A stretch of DNA of 64,000 nucleotides from Ornithinibacillus sp. 4-3 (GTDB taxonomy: Bacteria > Bacillota > Bacilli > Bacillales > Amphibacillaceae). Both the position numbers and the translations under genes were made by a program. This document shows, piece by piece, positions 20,418 to 29,385 of this stretch (position 1 is the first letter of the stretch; every line of letters starts with the position of its first letter). The stretch spans positions 2,514,001 to 2,578,000 of the forward strand of contig NZ_CP162599.1 of NCBI RefSeq assembly GCF_040958695.1. Reading direction: 5' to 3'. The notes beneath the pieces are model-generated. The model had not been told where the DNA came from. It saw only the letters and a list, made by a program, of their open reading frames with translations, and made no database searches.

Positions 20418-21593
20418 ATGCTAGATTCTTTATTTAACAGATTAGAAGAAGTTTTTCCAGAGATAGTAGAATTCCGAAGAGATTTGCATATGTATCCTGA
20501 GCTTTCGCACACAGAGGTGAACACACCAAAGAAAGTTGCTGAGTACTTAACTTCATTAGGTATTGATGTAAAAACAGAAGTTGGTGGTCGTGGTGTTGTT
20601 GGGACACTTAAAGGCGGAAAACCTGGAAAGACAGTCGCTTTACGTGCCGATTTCGATGCACTTCCTATCCAGGAAGAAACTGATTTAGAATTCAAGTCAC
20701 GCGTACCTGGTGTCATGCATGCTTGTGGTCATGATATTCATACAGCTGGATTACTAGGCGTTGCAAAGGTGCTAAGTGAAGTTCGAGATGAAATCCCTGG
20801 TAATATCGTATTTATTCACCAATTCGCTGAAGAAGTAATTCCAGGTGGAGCAAAATTCATGGTTGAAGATGGTTGCTTAGATGGTGTAGATGTTGTCTAT
20901 GGTGCTCATGTTAGTTCTGCAAATCCATTAGGACAAATCAATTTAAAAGAAGGGGAAGCTATGGCATGTGGAGATACATTTGAAATAAAAATCTCTGGAA
21001 AAGGCGGACATGCTGCATCTCCTCATTTAGGTGTTGATCCACTCGTTGTAGGTAGCCAAATTCTATTAAACCTCCAACCAATTGTAAGTAGACAAGTTAA
21101 TCCTGTTAAGCCAGCAGTAGTTACTGTTGCTACATTCCAAGGTGGAGATAGCTTCAATGTTATTCCAGATACAGCGAGACTAGCAGGAACTGTACGAACA
21201 TTTGATGCAGATGTACGCGATCTGATTGAAGCTTCCATCGAACAAATTGCTACTTCAACGGCAAATGCACTTGGAGCAAAAATTGAATATAATTATGTTC
21301 GTGGTTATCCAGCAGTAGTGAATGATCCTGCGGAGACAAAACGCGTGGAACGTATCGCTACCAAATTATTTGGGGAAGAGAAAATTAAACATATTTCTAA
21401 ACAAATGGGAATGGAAGACTTTGCCTATTATCTATTAGAAAAACCTGGAACATTCTTCTGGGTTGGTGGAAAAGTAGAAGATGAGTCCAAAGTATTTCCA
21501 CATCACCATCCACGCTTTGATGTAGATGAAAAATCGATGCTTTATATTGGACGTCTATTTCTAGCAACTGTATTTGATTATTTAAACGAGTAA
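20418..21593 (+). CDS. M20-family amidohydrolase (N-acyl-amino acid / hippurate hydrolase type)
   Basis: About 391 residues. Key metal sites are HACGHDIHT near residue 94, the catalytic Glu pair in FAEEVIPGG near 132, the GAHV His near 156 and the last His in the HHHPRFD segment near 363. The MxxED motif GMEDFAYYL is also present. The ATG 20418 follows AAGGGAG by eleven bases; the in-frame TTG at 20397 precedes that site. Relatives hydrolyse N-acyl amino acids or indole-acetyl conjugates. It is monocistronic, with a strong terminator. Confidence 0.88.
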   Translation: MLDSLFNRLEEVFPEIVEFRRDLHMYPELSHTEVNTPKKVAEYLTSLGIDVKTEVGGRGVVGTLKGGKPGKTVALRADFDALPIQEETDLEFKSRVPGVMHACGHDIHTAGLLGVAKVLSEVRDEIPGNIVFIHQFAEEVIPGGAKFMVEDGCLDGVDVVYGAHVSSANPLGQINLKEGEAMACGDTFEIKISGKGGHAASPHLGVDPLVVGSQILLNLQPIVSRQVNPVKPAVVTVATFQGGDSFNVIPDTARLAGTVRTFDADVRDLIEASIEQIATSTANALGAKIEYNYVRGYPAVVNDPAETKRVERIATKLFGEEKIKHISKQMGMEDFAYYLLEKPGTFFWVGGKVEDESKVFPHHHPRFDVDEKSMLYIGRLFLATVFDYLNE

Positions 21594-21603
21594 AAATAGA
21601 AGC

Positions 21604-21640
21604 ATGCAAGAATAAGTGTTTATTTCACTTATTCTTGCAT
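21604..21640 (+). terminator. Rho-independent terminator of the M20 gene
   Basis: A perfect 15-bp stem (21604-21618 with 21626-21640), a 7-base loop and a T run. Confidence 0.95.
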
Positions 21641-21701
21641 TTTTTCATACCTCTATCCCCCTTCACCCTTCTCAGCACATTATTTTCCTTCTTTTTTTAA
21701 A

Positions 21702-21743
21702 AAATCGTAATCATTCTTATGTACAAATCGTAATGCTTACTAT
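21702..21743 (+). promoter_or_regulatory. Two tandem Zur-box-like operators before znuA
   Basis: AAATCGTAATCATTCTTAT (21702-21720) and AAATCGTAATGCTTACTAT (21725-21743) are direct repeats 23 bp apart. Both begin with the left half of the B. subtilis Zur box (AAATCGTAAT). The second overlaps the promoter region (TATAAA 21741-21746 or TATAAT 21761-21766). The operon they precede encodes zinc uptake and a Fur-family protein with zinc-site motifs, so zinc repression by that protein is a firm inference. Confidence 0.8.
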
Positions 21744-21783
21744 AAAATAGTTCAGTACTGTATAATAGTAGGAGGAACTGTTT

Positions 21784-22722
21784 TTGAGAAAATATTTAAT
21801 CATTACGATCATTGTCATCAGCTTATTACTTACAGCTTGTAGTTCATCTGAAAAAGAATTCTCTGATGATGATTTCGTTATATTTACTTCTATCTACCCT
21901 ATTCAATACATTGTGGAAAATATTGCAGGAGACGTGGCAATGGTTGAATCAATTTATCCACCAGGTGTAGATGCGCATACGTATGAACCAACTTCAAAGG
22001 AAATTACAAAAATGGCGAATGCTGATGCATTTATCTATCTAGGTGCAGGCATGGAGTCATTTGTAGAAACAGCAGCTGATGCACTCACATCACAAGATAT
22101 AACATTTGTGGAAATTGGCAAGCATGAAGAATTATTTATGGAGGCTGACCATGATCACACTCATGACCATGGCAATCATCACGAGCACGATGAGCATCAT
22201 CATTTTGATCCACATGTTTGGTTTGATCCATTGCGAATGATTGAAATGGGGAAAATCATTACAGAAGATCTAAGTGAATTAAATCCTGAACTACAGGAAA
22301 CTTTCACACAGAACTTTGCAACATTTGAAGCAAATATGAAAGAAATTGATCAAAAATATGTTGATACACTAGCAGATAAGCATCACCCTTCTATTATCGT
22401 GTCTCATGCAGCTTATGGTTATTGGGAGGAACGATATGGAATTGAACAAATTCCTGTGAGCGGGCTAACTTCTAGTGAAGAGCCATCACAAAAGGATTTA
22501 GTTGCAGTTACTAAAATGGCAAAGGAACAACAACTAAAATATGTTATATTCGAGCAAAATAGTTCTAATAAAACTGCTAAGATTATTCAAGAACATATTC
22601 ATGCAGATGCTTTAGAAATTCATAATTTAGAAATGTTAACAGCATCAGATATAGAAAATAAAGAGGATTATTTATCCCTAATGGAAAAAAATTTAGAAGT
22701 ACTCCGCAAAGCTACGGAGTAA
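21784..22722 (+). CDS. znuA: Zinc ABC transporter substrate-binding lipoprotein
   Basis: A 312-residue cluster A-I metal-binding protein, TTG start behind AGGAGG. The lipobox is LLTAC (C19). A His/Asp/Glu-rich loop around residues 120-145 (HDHGNHHEHDEHHH) is the zinc-trapping loop of ZnuA/AdcA proteins and separates them from manganese relatives. Metal ligands are in the VDAHTYEP, DPHVWFDP, SHAAYGYW and FEQNSS segments. It is the first gene of znuACB-zur. Confidence 0.95.
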   Translation: MRKYLIITIIVISLLLTACSSSEKEFSDDDFVIFTSIYPIQYIVENIAGDVAMVESIYPPGVDAHTYEPTSKEITKMANADAFIYLGAGMESFVETAADALTSQDITFVEIGKHEELFMEADHDHTHDHGNHHEHDEHHHFDPHVWFDPLRMIEMGKIITEDLSELNPELQETFTQNFATFEANMKEIDQKYVDTLADKHHPSIIVSHAAYGYWEERYGIEQIPVSGLTSSEEPSQKDLVAVTKMAKEQQLKYVIFEQNSSNKTAKIIQEHIHADALEIHNLEMLTASDIENKEDYLSLMEKNLEVLRKATE

Positions 22723-22738
22723 TAAAAGGTGGATATTC

Positions 22739-23494
22739 ATGAGTGATTCTGTCATTACTTTAAAAGATATCAATTATGCTTATGAAGATAAAATAGCACT
22801 TCGCAATATAAATTTAACCATCAAGCGTGGTACATTTATGGGACTCGTTGGTCCTAATGGTGGTGGGAAAACTACGTTAATTAAACTAATTTTAGGGGAA
22901 TTAAAAGTACAAAAAGGTTCTATTACTTTATTAGATAAACCTATTGATGCCTTTAAAGACTGGAATCGAATTGGATTTGTTTCCCAAAAGGCAAATTCCT
23001 TTAATAAAGGTTTTCCAGCAACCGTATTTGAAGTAGTTGCTATGGGATTAACTGCTAAAATTGGTTATTTAAAGTTTTTTAATAAAAAGCATAAAGAAAA
23101 AGTTATTCAAGCCATTCATCAGGTTGGCATGCAAGATTATATTCACAAAAATATAGGGCAACTTTCTGGTGGTCAGCAACAACGAGTTTTTATAGCTCGA
23201 GCATTAGTTAATGATCCTAAATTATTAATTTTAGATGAACCTACAGTTGGAATTGATATTAAAAATGTAGAACGATTTTACTCACTTTTACATGAGCTAA
23301 ATGTTAAGGAAAAACTTACACTCTTACTCGTTACACATGATACTGGAGTAATGACACAATATGCTACTGAGGTCGCATGTATAAATCAAACCTTGCATTT
23401 TCATGGTAAACCACAAGAATACTCTTCTTTATCAGAGAAAGAATTGTCGAAAATATACGGACATCCTGTACATGTCGTTGTTCACGATCATTAA
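22739..23494 (+). CDS. znuC: Zinc ABC transporter ATP-binding protein
   Basis: A 251-residue ABC ATPase: Walker A GPNGGGKTT near 37, Q-loop VSQKAN, signature LSGGQQQRVFIARAL near 140, Walker B LLILDEPTVGID, and switch His in LVTHDTG. The C terminus ends HPVHVVVHDH, a short His-rich tail. It starts 17 bases after znuA and energises the ZnuB permease. Confidence 0.95.
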   Translation: MSDSVITLKDINYAYEDKIALRNINLTIKRGTFMGLVGPNGGGKTTLIKLILGELKVQKGSITLLDKPIDAFKDWNRIGFVSQKANSFNKGFPATVFEVVAMGLTAKIGYLKFFNKKHKEKVIQAIHQVGMQDYIHKNIGQLSGGQQQRVFIARALVNDPKLLILDEPTVGIDIKNVERFYSLLHELNVKEKLTLLLVTHDTGVMTQYATEVACINQTLHFHGKPQEYSSLSEKELSKIYGHPVHVVVHDH

Positions 23495-23509
23495 TTTGGA
23501 GGAAATATC

Positions 23510-24358
23510 ATGCTAGCGGATTTTTTACAATTTGATTTTTTACGTAATACCTTCTTTACTGGCTTATTAACAGGGTTCATTGCACCATTATTAGGCTCCT
23601 TCCTTGTTGTGCGTCGGCTATCATTACTTGCTGATGCATTATCACATGTTACTTTAGCTGGTATTGCCTTTGGTTTATTTTTAGAAAAAACGGTGATGTT
23701 TACTTTTATTACACCTTTATATAGTGGAATGACTTTTTCCGTCTTTGGGGCAATTTTAATTGAGCGATTACGAAGTATTTACCAAAGCTATCAGGAGATT
23801 GGTATACCAATTATTTTATCGGCAGGGGTAGGATTAAGTGTTGTATTTATTTCTTTAGCAAATGGGTTTAATACGGATTTATTCGGATATTTATTCGGCT
23901 CAGTTTCTGCAGTAAGCCGTAATGATTTATACACTATTTTATTTATCACGATTTTTGTTGTTATTATTCTCTTTATTTTTTACAAAGAACTTGTTACCCT
24001 GTCCTTTGATGAAGAACATGCAAGAGTATCAGGTCTTCATTCAAAATTGATTCATTTTATTTTTATCGTATTAACAGCATTAGTGATTGCCGCTTCTATT
24101 CGAATTGTTGGTGTATTGCTTGTATCAGCCTTAATGACATTACCTGTTGCTGCAGCAATGCGTCTTGCCAATAGCTTTAAACAATTGATTTTTCTTTCCA
24201 TTGTTTTTGGAGAAACGGCTGTTATTACTGGATTAATTAGTGGTTATCATTTTAGTATTCCACCAGGAGGAACCATTGTTATCATTGCGTTAGTCATTTT
24301 GATCATCTCGATAGTATTGAAACGAATTTCACTTTCAAGACAAAGAAAATTTGTATAA
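23510..24358 (+). CDS. znuB: Zinc ABC transporter permease
   Basis: A 282-residue ABC-3 family permease with about eight hydrophobic segments. The family landmarks are GSFLVVRRLSLLADALSHVTLAGIA near the N terminus (broken here only by short loops) and VGVLLVSALMTLPVAAAMRLA near residue 200. It is encoded 16 bases after znuC and completes the transporter. Confidence 0.94.
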   Translation: MLADFLQFDFLRNTFFTGLLTGFIAPLLGSFLVVRRLSLLADALSHVTLAGIAFGLFLEKTVMFTFITPLYSGMTFSVFGAILIERLRSIYQSYQEIGIPIILSAGVGLSVVFISLANGFNTDLFGYLFGSVSAVSRNDLYTILFITIFVVIILFIFYKELVTLSFDEEHARVSGLHSKLIHFIFIVLTALVIAASIRIVGVLLVSALMTLPVAAAMRLANSFKQLIFLSIVFGETAVITGLISGYHFSIPPGGTIVIIALVILIISIVLKRISLSRQRKFV

Positions 24359-24376
24359 GAAAGAGGCGATGAATAG

Positions 24377-24802
24377 ATGGATGTCAAACAAGCGATGGAT
24401 ATTTTAGTTAGGAAAGGTTATAAAGTAACCAAGCGTAGAGAGGATATTGTCCATTATTTTTATGAAGCAGATGGTTATCGCACAGCTAAAGACTTAAATG
24501 AGTATATGGAAGCTAGATATAAAGGAATTAGTTTTGATACCGTTTATCGTAATCTCAGACTGTATCATGATTTAGGAATTTTAGAATCTACTGAGTTGAA
24601 TGCTGAGCGACATTATCGAATCAGATGTGATCATGCACATCATCACCATCATTTTATTTGCAATGAATGTGGAAAAACGAAAGCAATTAGTGTTTGTCCT
24701 ATGGATAAAGTGGAAAGTATGTTAACAGATTATGAAATAGAAGGCCATAAATTTGAAATTTATGGATTATGTCCTACATGTCAAAAAACATACGCCAAGT
24801 AA
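24377..24802 (+). CDS. zur: Fur-family zinc uptake regulator Zur
   Basis: A 141-residue Fur-family repressor: N-terminal winged helix (YKVTKRREDIVHYF, SFDTVYRNLRL), a His-rich dimer-interface stretch (HAHHHHHF near 87-94), and structural zinc cysteines CNEC and CPTC. Its place as the last znu gene and the Zur boxes before znuA identify it as Zur rather than Fur or PerR. It probably represses its own operon. Confidence 0.93.
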   Translation: MDVKQAMDILVRKGYKVTKRREDIVHYFYEADGYRTAKDLNEYMEARYKGISFDTVYRNLRLYHDLGILESTELNAERHYRIRCDHAHHHHHFICNECGKTKAISVCPMDKVESMLTDYEIEGHKFEIYGLCPTCQKTYAK

Positions 24803-25176
24803 ATACTTATCTTTTGATCGGCTGTGGAGGAATGATAGGCGCAACATTACGGTATACCCTATCTTTCCTCCTTCCTGTTACATATGGCTTTCCAGTAGCT
24901 ACATTCACTGCTAATATAATTGGTTGCTTTCTACTTGGTTTCATTTTTCATTTAGAAACTTTGAGAAAAAGAATTTCTCCACAAGTATTTACAGCAATTA
25001 CAGTTGGAATCATTGGTTCATTTACTACTTTTTCTGCATTTTCAATGGAAGCCGTTCAATTGTGGAAAACAGATTCCTTATTAGCACTTATCTATGTCTT
25101 ATCCAGTGTATTTCTCGGTATTTTCGTTTGCTGGCTCGGATATAAATGTGCATTAAGGAGGAAAATCAGGATATGA
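24769..25176 (+). CDS. crcB: Fluoride channel subunit CrcB/Fluc (first copy)
   Basis: A 135-residue protein with four membrane segments. GCGGMIGATLRY near the N terminus and TVGIIGSFTTFSAFSMEA near residue 85 are the Fluc signatures. The frame overlaps the end of zur by 34 bases, or 25 if the second ATG at 24778 is used. No separate Shine-Dalgarno is visible, so translation is likely coupled to zur. With the next gene it should form a heterodimeric dual-topology channel. Confidence 0.9.
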   Translation: MSYMSKNIRQVNTYLLIGCGGMIGATLRYTLSFLLPVTYGFPVATFTANIIGCFLLGFIFHLETLRKRISPQVFTAITVGIIGSFTTFSAFSMEAVQLWKTDSLLALIYVLSSVFLGIFVCWLGYKCALRRKIRI

Positions 25177-25520
25177 ATTTCATTATGGTTGCTGTTGGAG
25201 GATTCTTCGGCAGTATAACGCGTTTTGGATTAGCCAATTTGGTAAAGGGACATTTTATTGGCACGTGGCTTGCTAATATTTCTGGTTCAGGTTTGCTTGC
25301 CTTTCTTTTCTATCTTTACACTACAAATACTATCCACATGCCTATTTGGCTCTTAACAGGAGTAGGATTTTGTGGAGCTTATACGACCTTTTCTACATTT
25401 AGTAATGAAACCATTCAAATGCTAATAGAGAAAAAGTATATCCAAGCTATTATCTATGTGTGTAGCTCCATAGTAATAAACATTGGTATGTTTGCATTTA
25501 TTTTTTATCTACTCTCATGA
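25173..25520 (+). CDS. crcB: Fluoride channel subunit CrcB/Fluc (second copy)
   Basis: 115 residues, four membrane segments, GGFFGSITRFG near the N terminus and GVGFCGAYTTFSTFSNET near residue 65. The ATG at 25173 overlaps the stop of the first crcB (ATGA) and follows AAGGAGG; an upstream in-frame start is not needed. Paired crcB genes give antiparallel heterodimers in many Bacillota. No fluoride riboswitch was seen, so expression seems to follow the znu operon. Confidence 0.9.
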   Translation: MNFIMVAVGGFFGSITRFGLANLVKGHFIGTWLANISGSGLLAFLFYLYTTNTIHMPIWLLTGVGFCGAYTTFSTFSNETIQMLIEKKYIQAIIYVCSSIVINIGMFAFIFYLLS

Positions 25521-25832
25521 ACGAAAAGCGCAGAGCTCCCTTACAGGCTAAAAACGTGACTTCACGAGCACAACGTCCTGCACTAGCACGTCCTATGCGT
25601 CGAAAAACGTAGAGATTGGAGCGGCACAACCGAGATAAAGGAAACATGCCCCTTCAGGGGTATCCAACGTTAGGCTTGAGCCTGGTTTTAGTTGGGCCTC
25701 CTTATAAAACAGAACCGATGTTGACTTATTGTAGGGTGTGACGTGAAATCTCTTAGTTTTTGGCGCTCGGAGCTAGACAGCGCTATCTCTGCCTAAGAAT
25801 TAATTTGTGCAAATCCTTTATACTTTCTTATC
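25520..25832. repeat. Structured repeat, long copy of the 25.6/44.2-kb family
   Basis: It begins at the crcB stop codon with AACGAAAAGCGCAGAG and ends with TATACTTTCTTAT; the same start and end occur at 44155-44357. Three blocks of about 36, 25 and 35 bases are nearly identical in the two copies. AGAGATT (25611-25617) and AATCTCT (25747-25753) can pair, as can flanking GAGCG/CGCTC words, giving a long closed structure. This copy has two extra segments: 45 nt with two ACGTCCT motifs between direct repeats AAAAACGT (25550-25557, 25603-25610), and about 50 nt of hairpins around 25646-25700. No protein is encoded. Confidence 0.8.
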
Positions 25833-25839
25833 TCTAAGA

Positions 25840-25876
25840 AAACGAGACTAAGTCTCATTTTGCTTCAGTCTCGTTT
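25840..25876 (-). terminator. Terminator overlapping the 3' end of the DUF4129-like gene
   Basis: A 10-bp stem AAACGAGACT/AGTCTCGTTT (25840-25849 with 25867-25876) includes the TAG stop codon of the minus-strand gene at 25848; a T run follows on the minus strand. Confidence 0.8.
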
Positions 25877-27047
25877 CCATTTCTGTTAATTCATCTTTTA
25901 ATTGTTGGAGCTCTTCCTCGCTAATTTCCATATCTCCATAACGAACCCTTTGATAAATACCTATATCCGTATTTATCTCTATTCTCTTAAGCCATTCTTC
26001 AATCGTCTCAGAAGATTGACGACCTAATCCCTGCTTCTTAGCAAATCGTTCAAAGTGTAATACAGCTTTTCTTGCTGGATGCATAGAGCCTCTAAACATC
26101 TTACGCATACGCTCCGAAAAACTTTTTCGTTCTTCCTTTGTTTTTCCTGTTAACTGCTCATAAGTGACAGACTCAGAAGAGATTTCTTCTGTTTCTTCTG
26201 GTGTAAATTTTCTTTTCAGTAAACGCATCACAATAAATATTGCAATAACCGCTAAAATAATAAGAACTCCCCAAATTATGTATGGAAGGAAATTTGGTAA
26301 TTGAGAAGGTTCTAGATCTCCAATTAAATCATTATAATCTCCATCCACTTCTCCTTCTAACTCTGGTTGTTCACCTGGACTTATTTCAAAATCAAGAAAA
26401 GGAAGAATAAGTCGAGATACCTCTCTGATAACAAATAAAAATATGCTTTGAAGAATAAACCATACTTGTGCCACTAATCCTCTTAAAATATCAAATAGAA
26501 AATAGATAATAATCCCAACAGCAGACGAGATTCCTAGTAAGTAAAGCCAAGTTCGTGTCTGAAATTGTTTTTGATCTTCTTTTTCAATAACAAGAAGATG
26601 ACTCAATAAATATCCAATGATAATTATAAGAAATAAAAAAACAGCGTATAAAACGATTTCTATATCTTTGATCCAAAATACCAATACGACTGTTAACATA
26701 ACTGTGGAAACAATATAATTGACCTCTGTATATTCTACTTTTCCTTCACGAAGTAAAATATATCGCCATGTTAATAAAATAGGAATTACGGTACAAAAGA
26801 AGATTGGGAGTCCAATCCACCAAGCTATAACCATAAATATTGGGGCTGTAAGTATATAAATCGCTTGATGATTAGTTCGGGTATACAGCGTAAATAAGGC
26901 ACACATAAACCCGACCATTACTAAGTAGCTCCAGTAGGGTTTAAAATCATAGATGGCATGTAAAAACGGAAGACAAAGTAGAAAGAGAATGATTGCTTCA
27001 GACATAAAGCAATAAGCATTCGTTAATTGTGAATGTTTATTTCGCAT
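25848..27047 (-). CDS. Membrane protein with C-terminal DUF4129-like domain
   Basis: 399 residues with about six or seven hydrophobic segments in the first 210, an acidic external loop (EGEVDGDYNDL), one more membrane helix near 255-275, then a cytoplasmic tail with ARKAVLHFERFAKKQGL and ETIEEWLKRI typical of DUF4129. B. subtilis has a MoxR-DUF58-transglutaminase operon (yeaC-yeaD-yebA); here the third gene lacks any transglutaminase Cys-His-Asp core. It overlaps the DUF58 gene by 11 bp. Function unknown, probably envelope-related. Confidence 0.72.
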   Translation of the reverse strand: MRNKHSQLTNAYCFMSEAIILFLLCLPFLHAIYDFKPYWSYLVMVGFMCALFTLYTRTNHQAIYILTAPIFMVIAWWIGLPIFFCTVIPILLTWRYILLREGKVEYTEVNYIVSTVMLTVVLVFWIKDIEIVLYAVFLFLIIIIGYLLSHLLVIEKEDQKQFQTRTWLYLLGISSAVGIIIYFLFDILRGLVAQVWFILQSIFLFVIREVSRLILPFLDFEISPGEQPELEGEVDGDYNDLIGDLEPSQLPNFLPYIIWGVLIILAVIAIFIVMRLLKRKFTPEETEEISSESVTYEQLTGKTKEERKSFSERMRKMFRGSMHPARKAVLHFERFAKKQGLGRQSSETIEEWLKRIEINTDIGIYQRVRYGDMEISEEELQQLKDELTEMETRLKQNET

Positions 27048-28245
27048 TTATTCTCCCTCTTTTCCTTGGTGTCAAAACCGCTTGATTATTCTGTATTTCT
27101 AATTGCAGAACTCGGTGATGCTTCTCCCAATTGTCTACTATCTCTTTAGCCTCTGATGTGAGCTCTCCAATCAAAATAATCGTCTTTGATGTATGTAATT
27201 GTTGCCCAATTCGATAAAGCATATGTTCAAAAGGTACTACCATTGCTTCGTGAGGAATACGTGCAAGCATTTCTAAAGCATGTGCATAGTGGTTCTTTCC
27301 CTCTCCTTCTGGCAAATGCATATAAGGAGTCTTTCCTGGTCTTCGTGAATTGATATAAAGCTCATATGGAAATTCTTTCTCTGCAGCATATTTTGTTAAA
27401 AATGCTGCGTAGGATAAATAATCTTCGTAATCTGTTGCAGATTCATGACGCATCCCATAAAAGGCTCCGATATTCACAATAAATAGGAAAGACATATCGA
27501 TTACCCGTTCATAGACATTTGTCTGCATCTTTTGTGTCTTAGCTGTTGCCTTCCAATTGATCCGATGAAATGGATCACTATAGCTATACTCTCTTGTTCC
27601 AAGAGGGACTAACAAATCCTCCATTGGTGAAAAAGGAACTCTTTGGGATCCACCCTGATTTTGAAAAGCAATTTCTAATCGTTGTACAGGTAATAATTTA
27701 GGGAAAACAACAATTTCCAATAAATAAGGTGCATTGTAATCTATCCGCATGTTTTGAAATTGTAATAAGTGTGGAAAGGAATAATTTATATTACTTATCT
27801 TAGCAATTCCTCGATCCTCAGCTATAAATGGCAAAGCTAGTTTAATTTTCTTCCTACCAGTTATGGATAAAGGAACATCAATAATACGCCAATATTTGTC
27901 TGCTGGGCTCGGATGTTTGGTAAAACGAATATTACGATTGCTTCGAAATCGAAATTCGCCATTAATCATCGGAATAAAGGATTTATTTTGAAATTCAAAA
28001 ACAATATGCCCTTCTTCCTCTGGAAACAGCTTTATTGTCATTCGCTCATTTCTTAATTCTAGCCGATTCCCCACATATCGATCATATAAAATTGTAATAA
28101 GAAAATATGCTCCAATTAAACCTGTTAACAAATAGATAAAAGGCTGTTTCATAATCAAGCCCAAAATGGCTAGTGCTAAAATGATCAGAAGTAAAAAATC
28201 CATACTTCGCTGATTATGAAAATGAACATCTTTTCGCCACATCAT
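27037..28245 (-). CDS. DUF58-domain protein (YeaD type)
   Basis: 402 residues: two N-terminal membrane helices, a beta-rich extracytoplasmic section, and the DUF58 motif LVPLGTREYSYSDPFHRINWKATA near residue 215, followed by a von Willebrand-like domain (MSFLFIVNIGAFYG). DUF58 proteins are partners of MoxR ATPases. It overlaps both neighbours (1 bp and 11 bp), so the three products are made together. Confidence 0.85.
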   Translation of the reverse strand: MMWRKDVHFHNQRSMDFLLLIILALAILGLIMKQPFIYLLTGLIGAYFLITILYDRYVGNRLELRNERMTIKLFPEEEGHIVFEFQNKSFIPMINGEFRFRSNRNIRFTKHPSPADKYWRIIDVPLSITGRKKIKLALPFIAEDRGIAKISNINYSFPHLLQFQNMRIDYNAPYLLEIVVFPKLLPVQRLEIAFQNQGGSQRVPFSPMEDLLVPLGTREYSYSDPFHRINWKATAKTQKMQTNVYERVIDMSFLFIVNIGAFYGMRHESATDYEDYLSYAAFLTKYAAEKEFPYELYINSRRPGKTPYMHLPEGEGKNHYAHALEMLARIPHEAMVVPFEHMLYRIGQQLHTSKTIILIGELTSEAKEIVDNWEKHHRVLQLEIQNNQAVLTPRKRGRINAK

Positions 28246-29186
28246 TATCTTCCTTCTCCTGCTTCTACTGGGACAGGAATAGCATGCATAATCTCTTCAA
28301 TGACTTGACGTGATGTTTTCTTCATCATGCCATCCATTGTTAAAATCAAACGATGTTCAAACACATACGGAGCAAGCTGCTTAAGATCTTCAGGCGTAAC
28401 AAACTTTCTGTCATTTATATATGCTCTTGCCTGGGCTGCTCTCATTAGAGCAAGCATACCACGTGGACTAATTCCGATTTCTACATCAACATGATTTCGT
28501 GTAGCATGAACTAAATCAAGTAAGTAATTTGTCACTACATCTGATAATGTTAATGCTTTTAATTCATTTTGTAATTGCGTTAAATAGTCTAAGGTTAATA
28601 TAGATTCAATTGCATCATATGGATCATTCATTCGATAAGTTTGGAGAATTTGTAAATCTTCCTCTAAGGAAGGATACCCAAGATCTACTTTGAAAAGAAA
28701 ACGATCAAGCTGTGCTTCTGGTAGTGGAAAAGTACCATAATTACTTTCTACTGGGTTTTGTGTAGCTATTACGATAAATGGCTGTGGAATAGTAATTGTT
28801 TCCCCGTCTACTGTTGTTTGCTGTTCTTCCATAACCTCTAATAAACTAGACTGTGTTTTTGGTGTTGCACGGTTAATTTCATCTGCTAATAACACATTTG
28901 TTACTACAGGACCTACACGTAGCTCGAATTCTTGATTTTTTGGATTGAAAAACCGAATTCCAGTAACATCACTAGGTAATACATCTGGTGTAAATTGTAC
29001 ACGTTTATATGCCCCATCAATTACACGTGCAAAAGTTTTGGCTAATTTGGTTTTGCCTGTTCCAGGAACACTTTCCAGCAGCACATGTCCCTTAGCTAAT
29101 ATTGCGATAAATAATAAATCAATGACTTCTTCATTTCCAAAAATAACCCGGTTGACGGCTTCTTTCGCTTCATTTAGTTTTTCCAT
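28245..29186 (-). CDS. MoxR-family AAA+ ATPase (YeaC type)
   Basis: About 313 residues. Walker A is SVPGTGKTKLAKT, Walker B LLADEINRAT, sensor 1 VIATQNPVE, and sensor 2 region SPRGMLALMRAAQARA. The ATG 29186 is preferred because AAGGGG lies ten bases before it, while the longer frame starts at a TTG or ATG without a site. MoxR ATPases act as chaperones with their DUF58 partners. Confidence 0.93.
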   Translation of the reverse strand: MEKLNEAKEAVNRVIFGNEEVIDLLFIAILAKGHVLLESVPGTGKTKLAKTFARVIDGAYKRVQFTPDVLPSDVTGIRFFNPKNQEFELRVGPVVTNVLLADEINRATPKTQSSLLEVMEEQQTTVDGETITIPQPFIVIATQNPVESNYGTFPLPEAQLDRFLFKVDLGYPSLEEDLQILQTYRMNDPYDAIESILTLDYLTQLQNELKALTLSDVVTNYLLDLVHATRNHVDVEIGISPRGMLALMRAAQARAYINDRKFVTPEDLKQLAPYVFEHRLILTMDGMMKKTSRQVIEEIMHAIPVPVEAGEGR

Positions 29187-29237
29187 TTTATTAAAATCCC
29201 CTTTGGTTCTGTCTTTAAAGAGAGCTTGCATTATAGA

Positions 29238-29268
29238 AAAATAGAGGGAAAGATGCTCCCTCTATTTT
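29238..29268 (-). terminator. Terminator between the CapA gene and the MoxR operon
   Basis: A perfect 12-bp stem AAAATAGAGGGA/TCCCTCTATTTT (29238-29249 with 29257-29268), A/T-flanked on both sides. It lies just upstream of the MoxR start, so the MoxR promoter must lie within about 50 bases. Confidence 0.85.
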
Positions 29269-29385
29269 ATAAAATAAATCTCTTATCTTCATTCATCAAG
29301 TTCCACCAACTAGAATAGAATCGAAACATCTGGACTCTATTAATGAATAACTAGTGGAATGTATTTCTTTCCAACTGCAATAGAA

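Noticed and set aside
23495-25520. Fluoride (crcB) riboswitch before the crcB genes
   Set aside because: The first crcB starts inside zur and there is no room; no GGNGAT-type motif with the right pairing was found.
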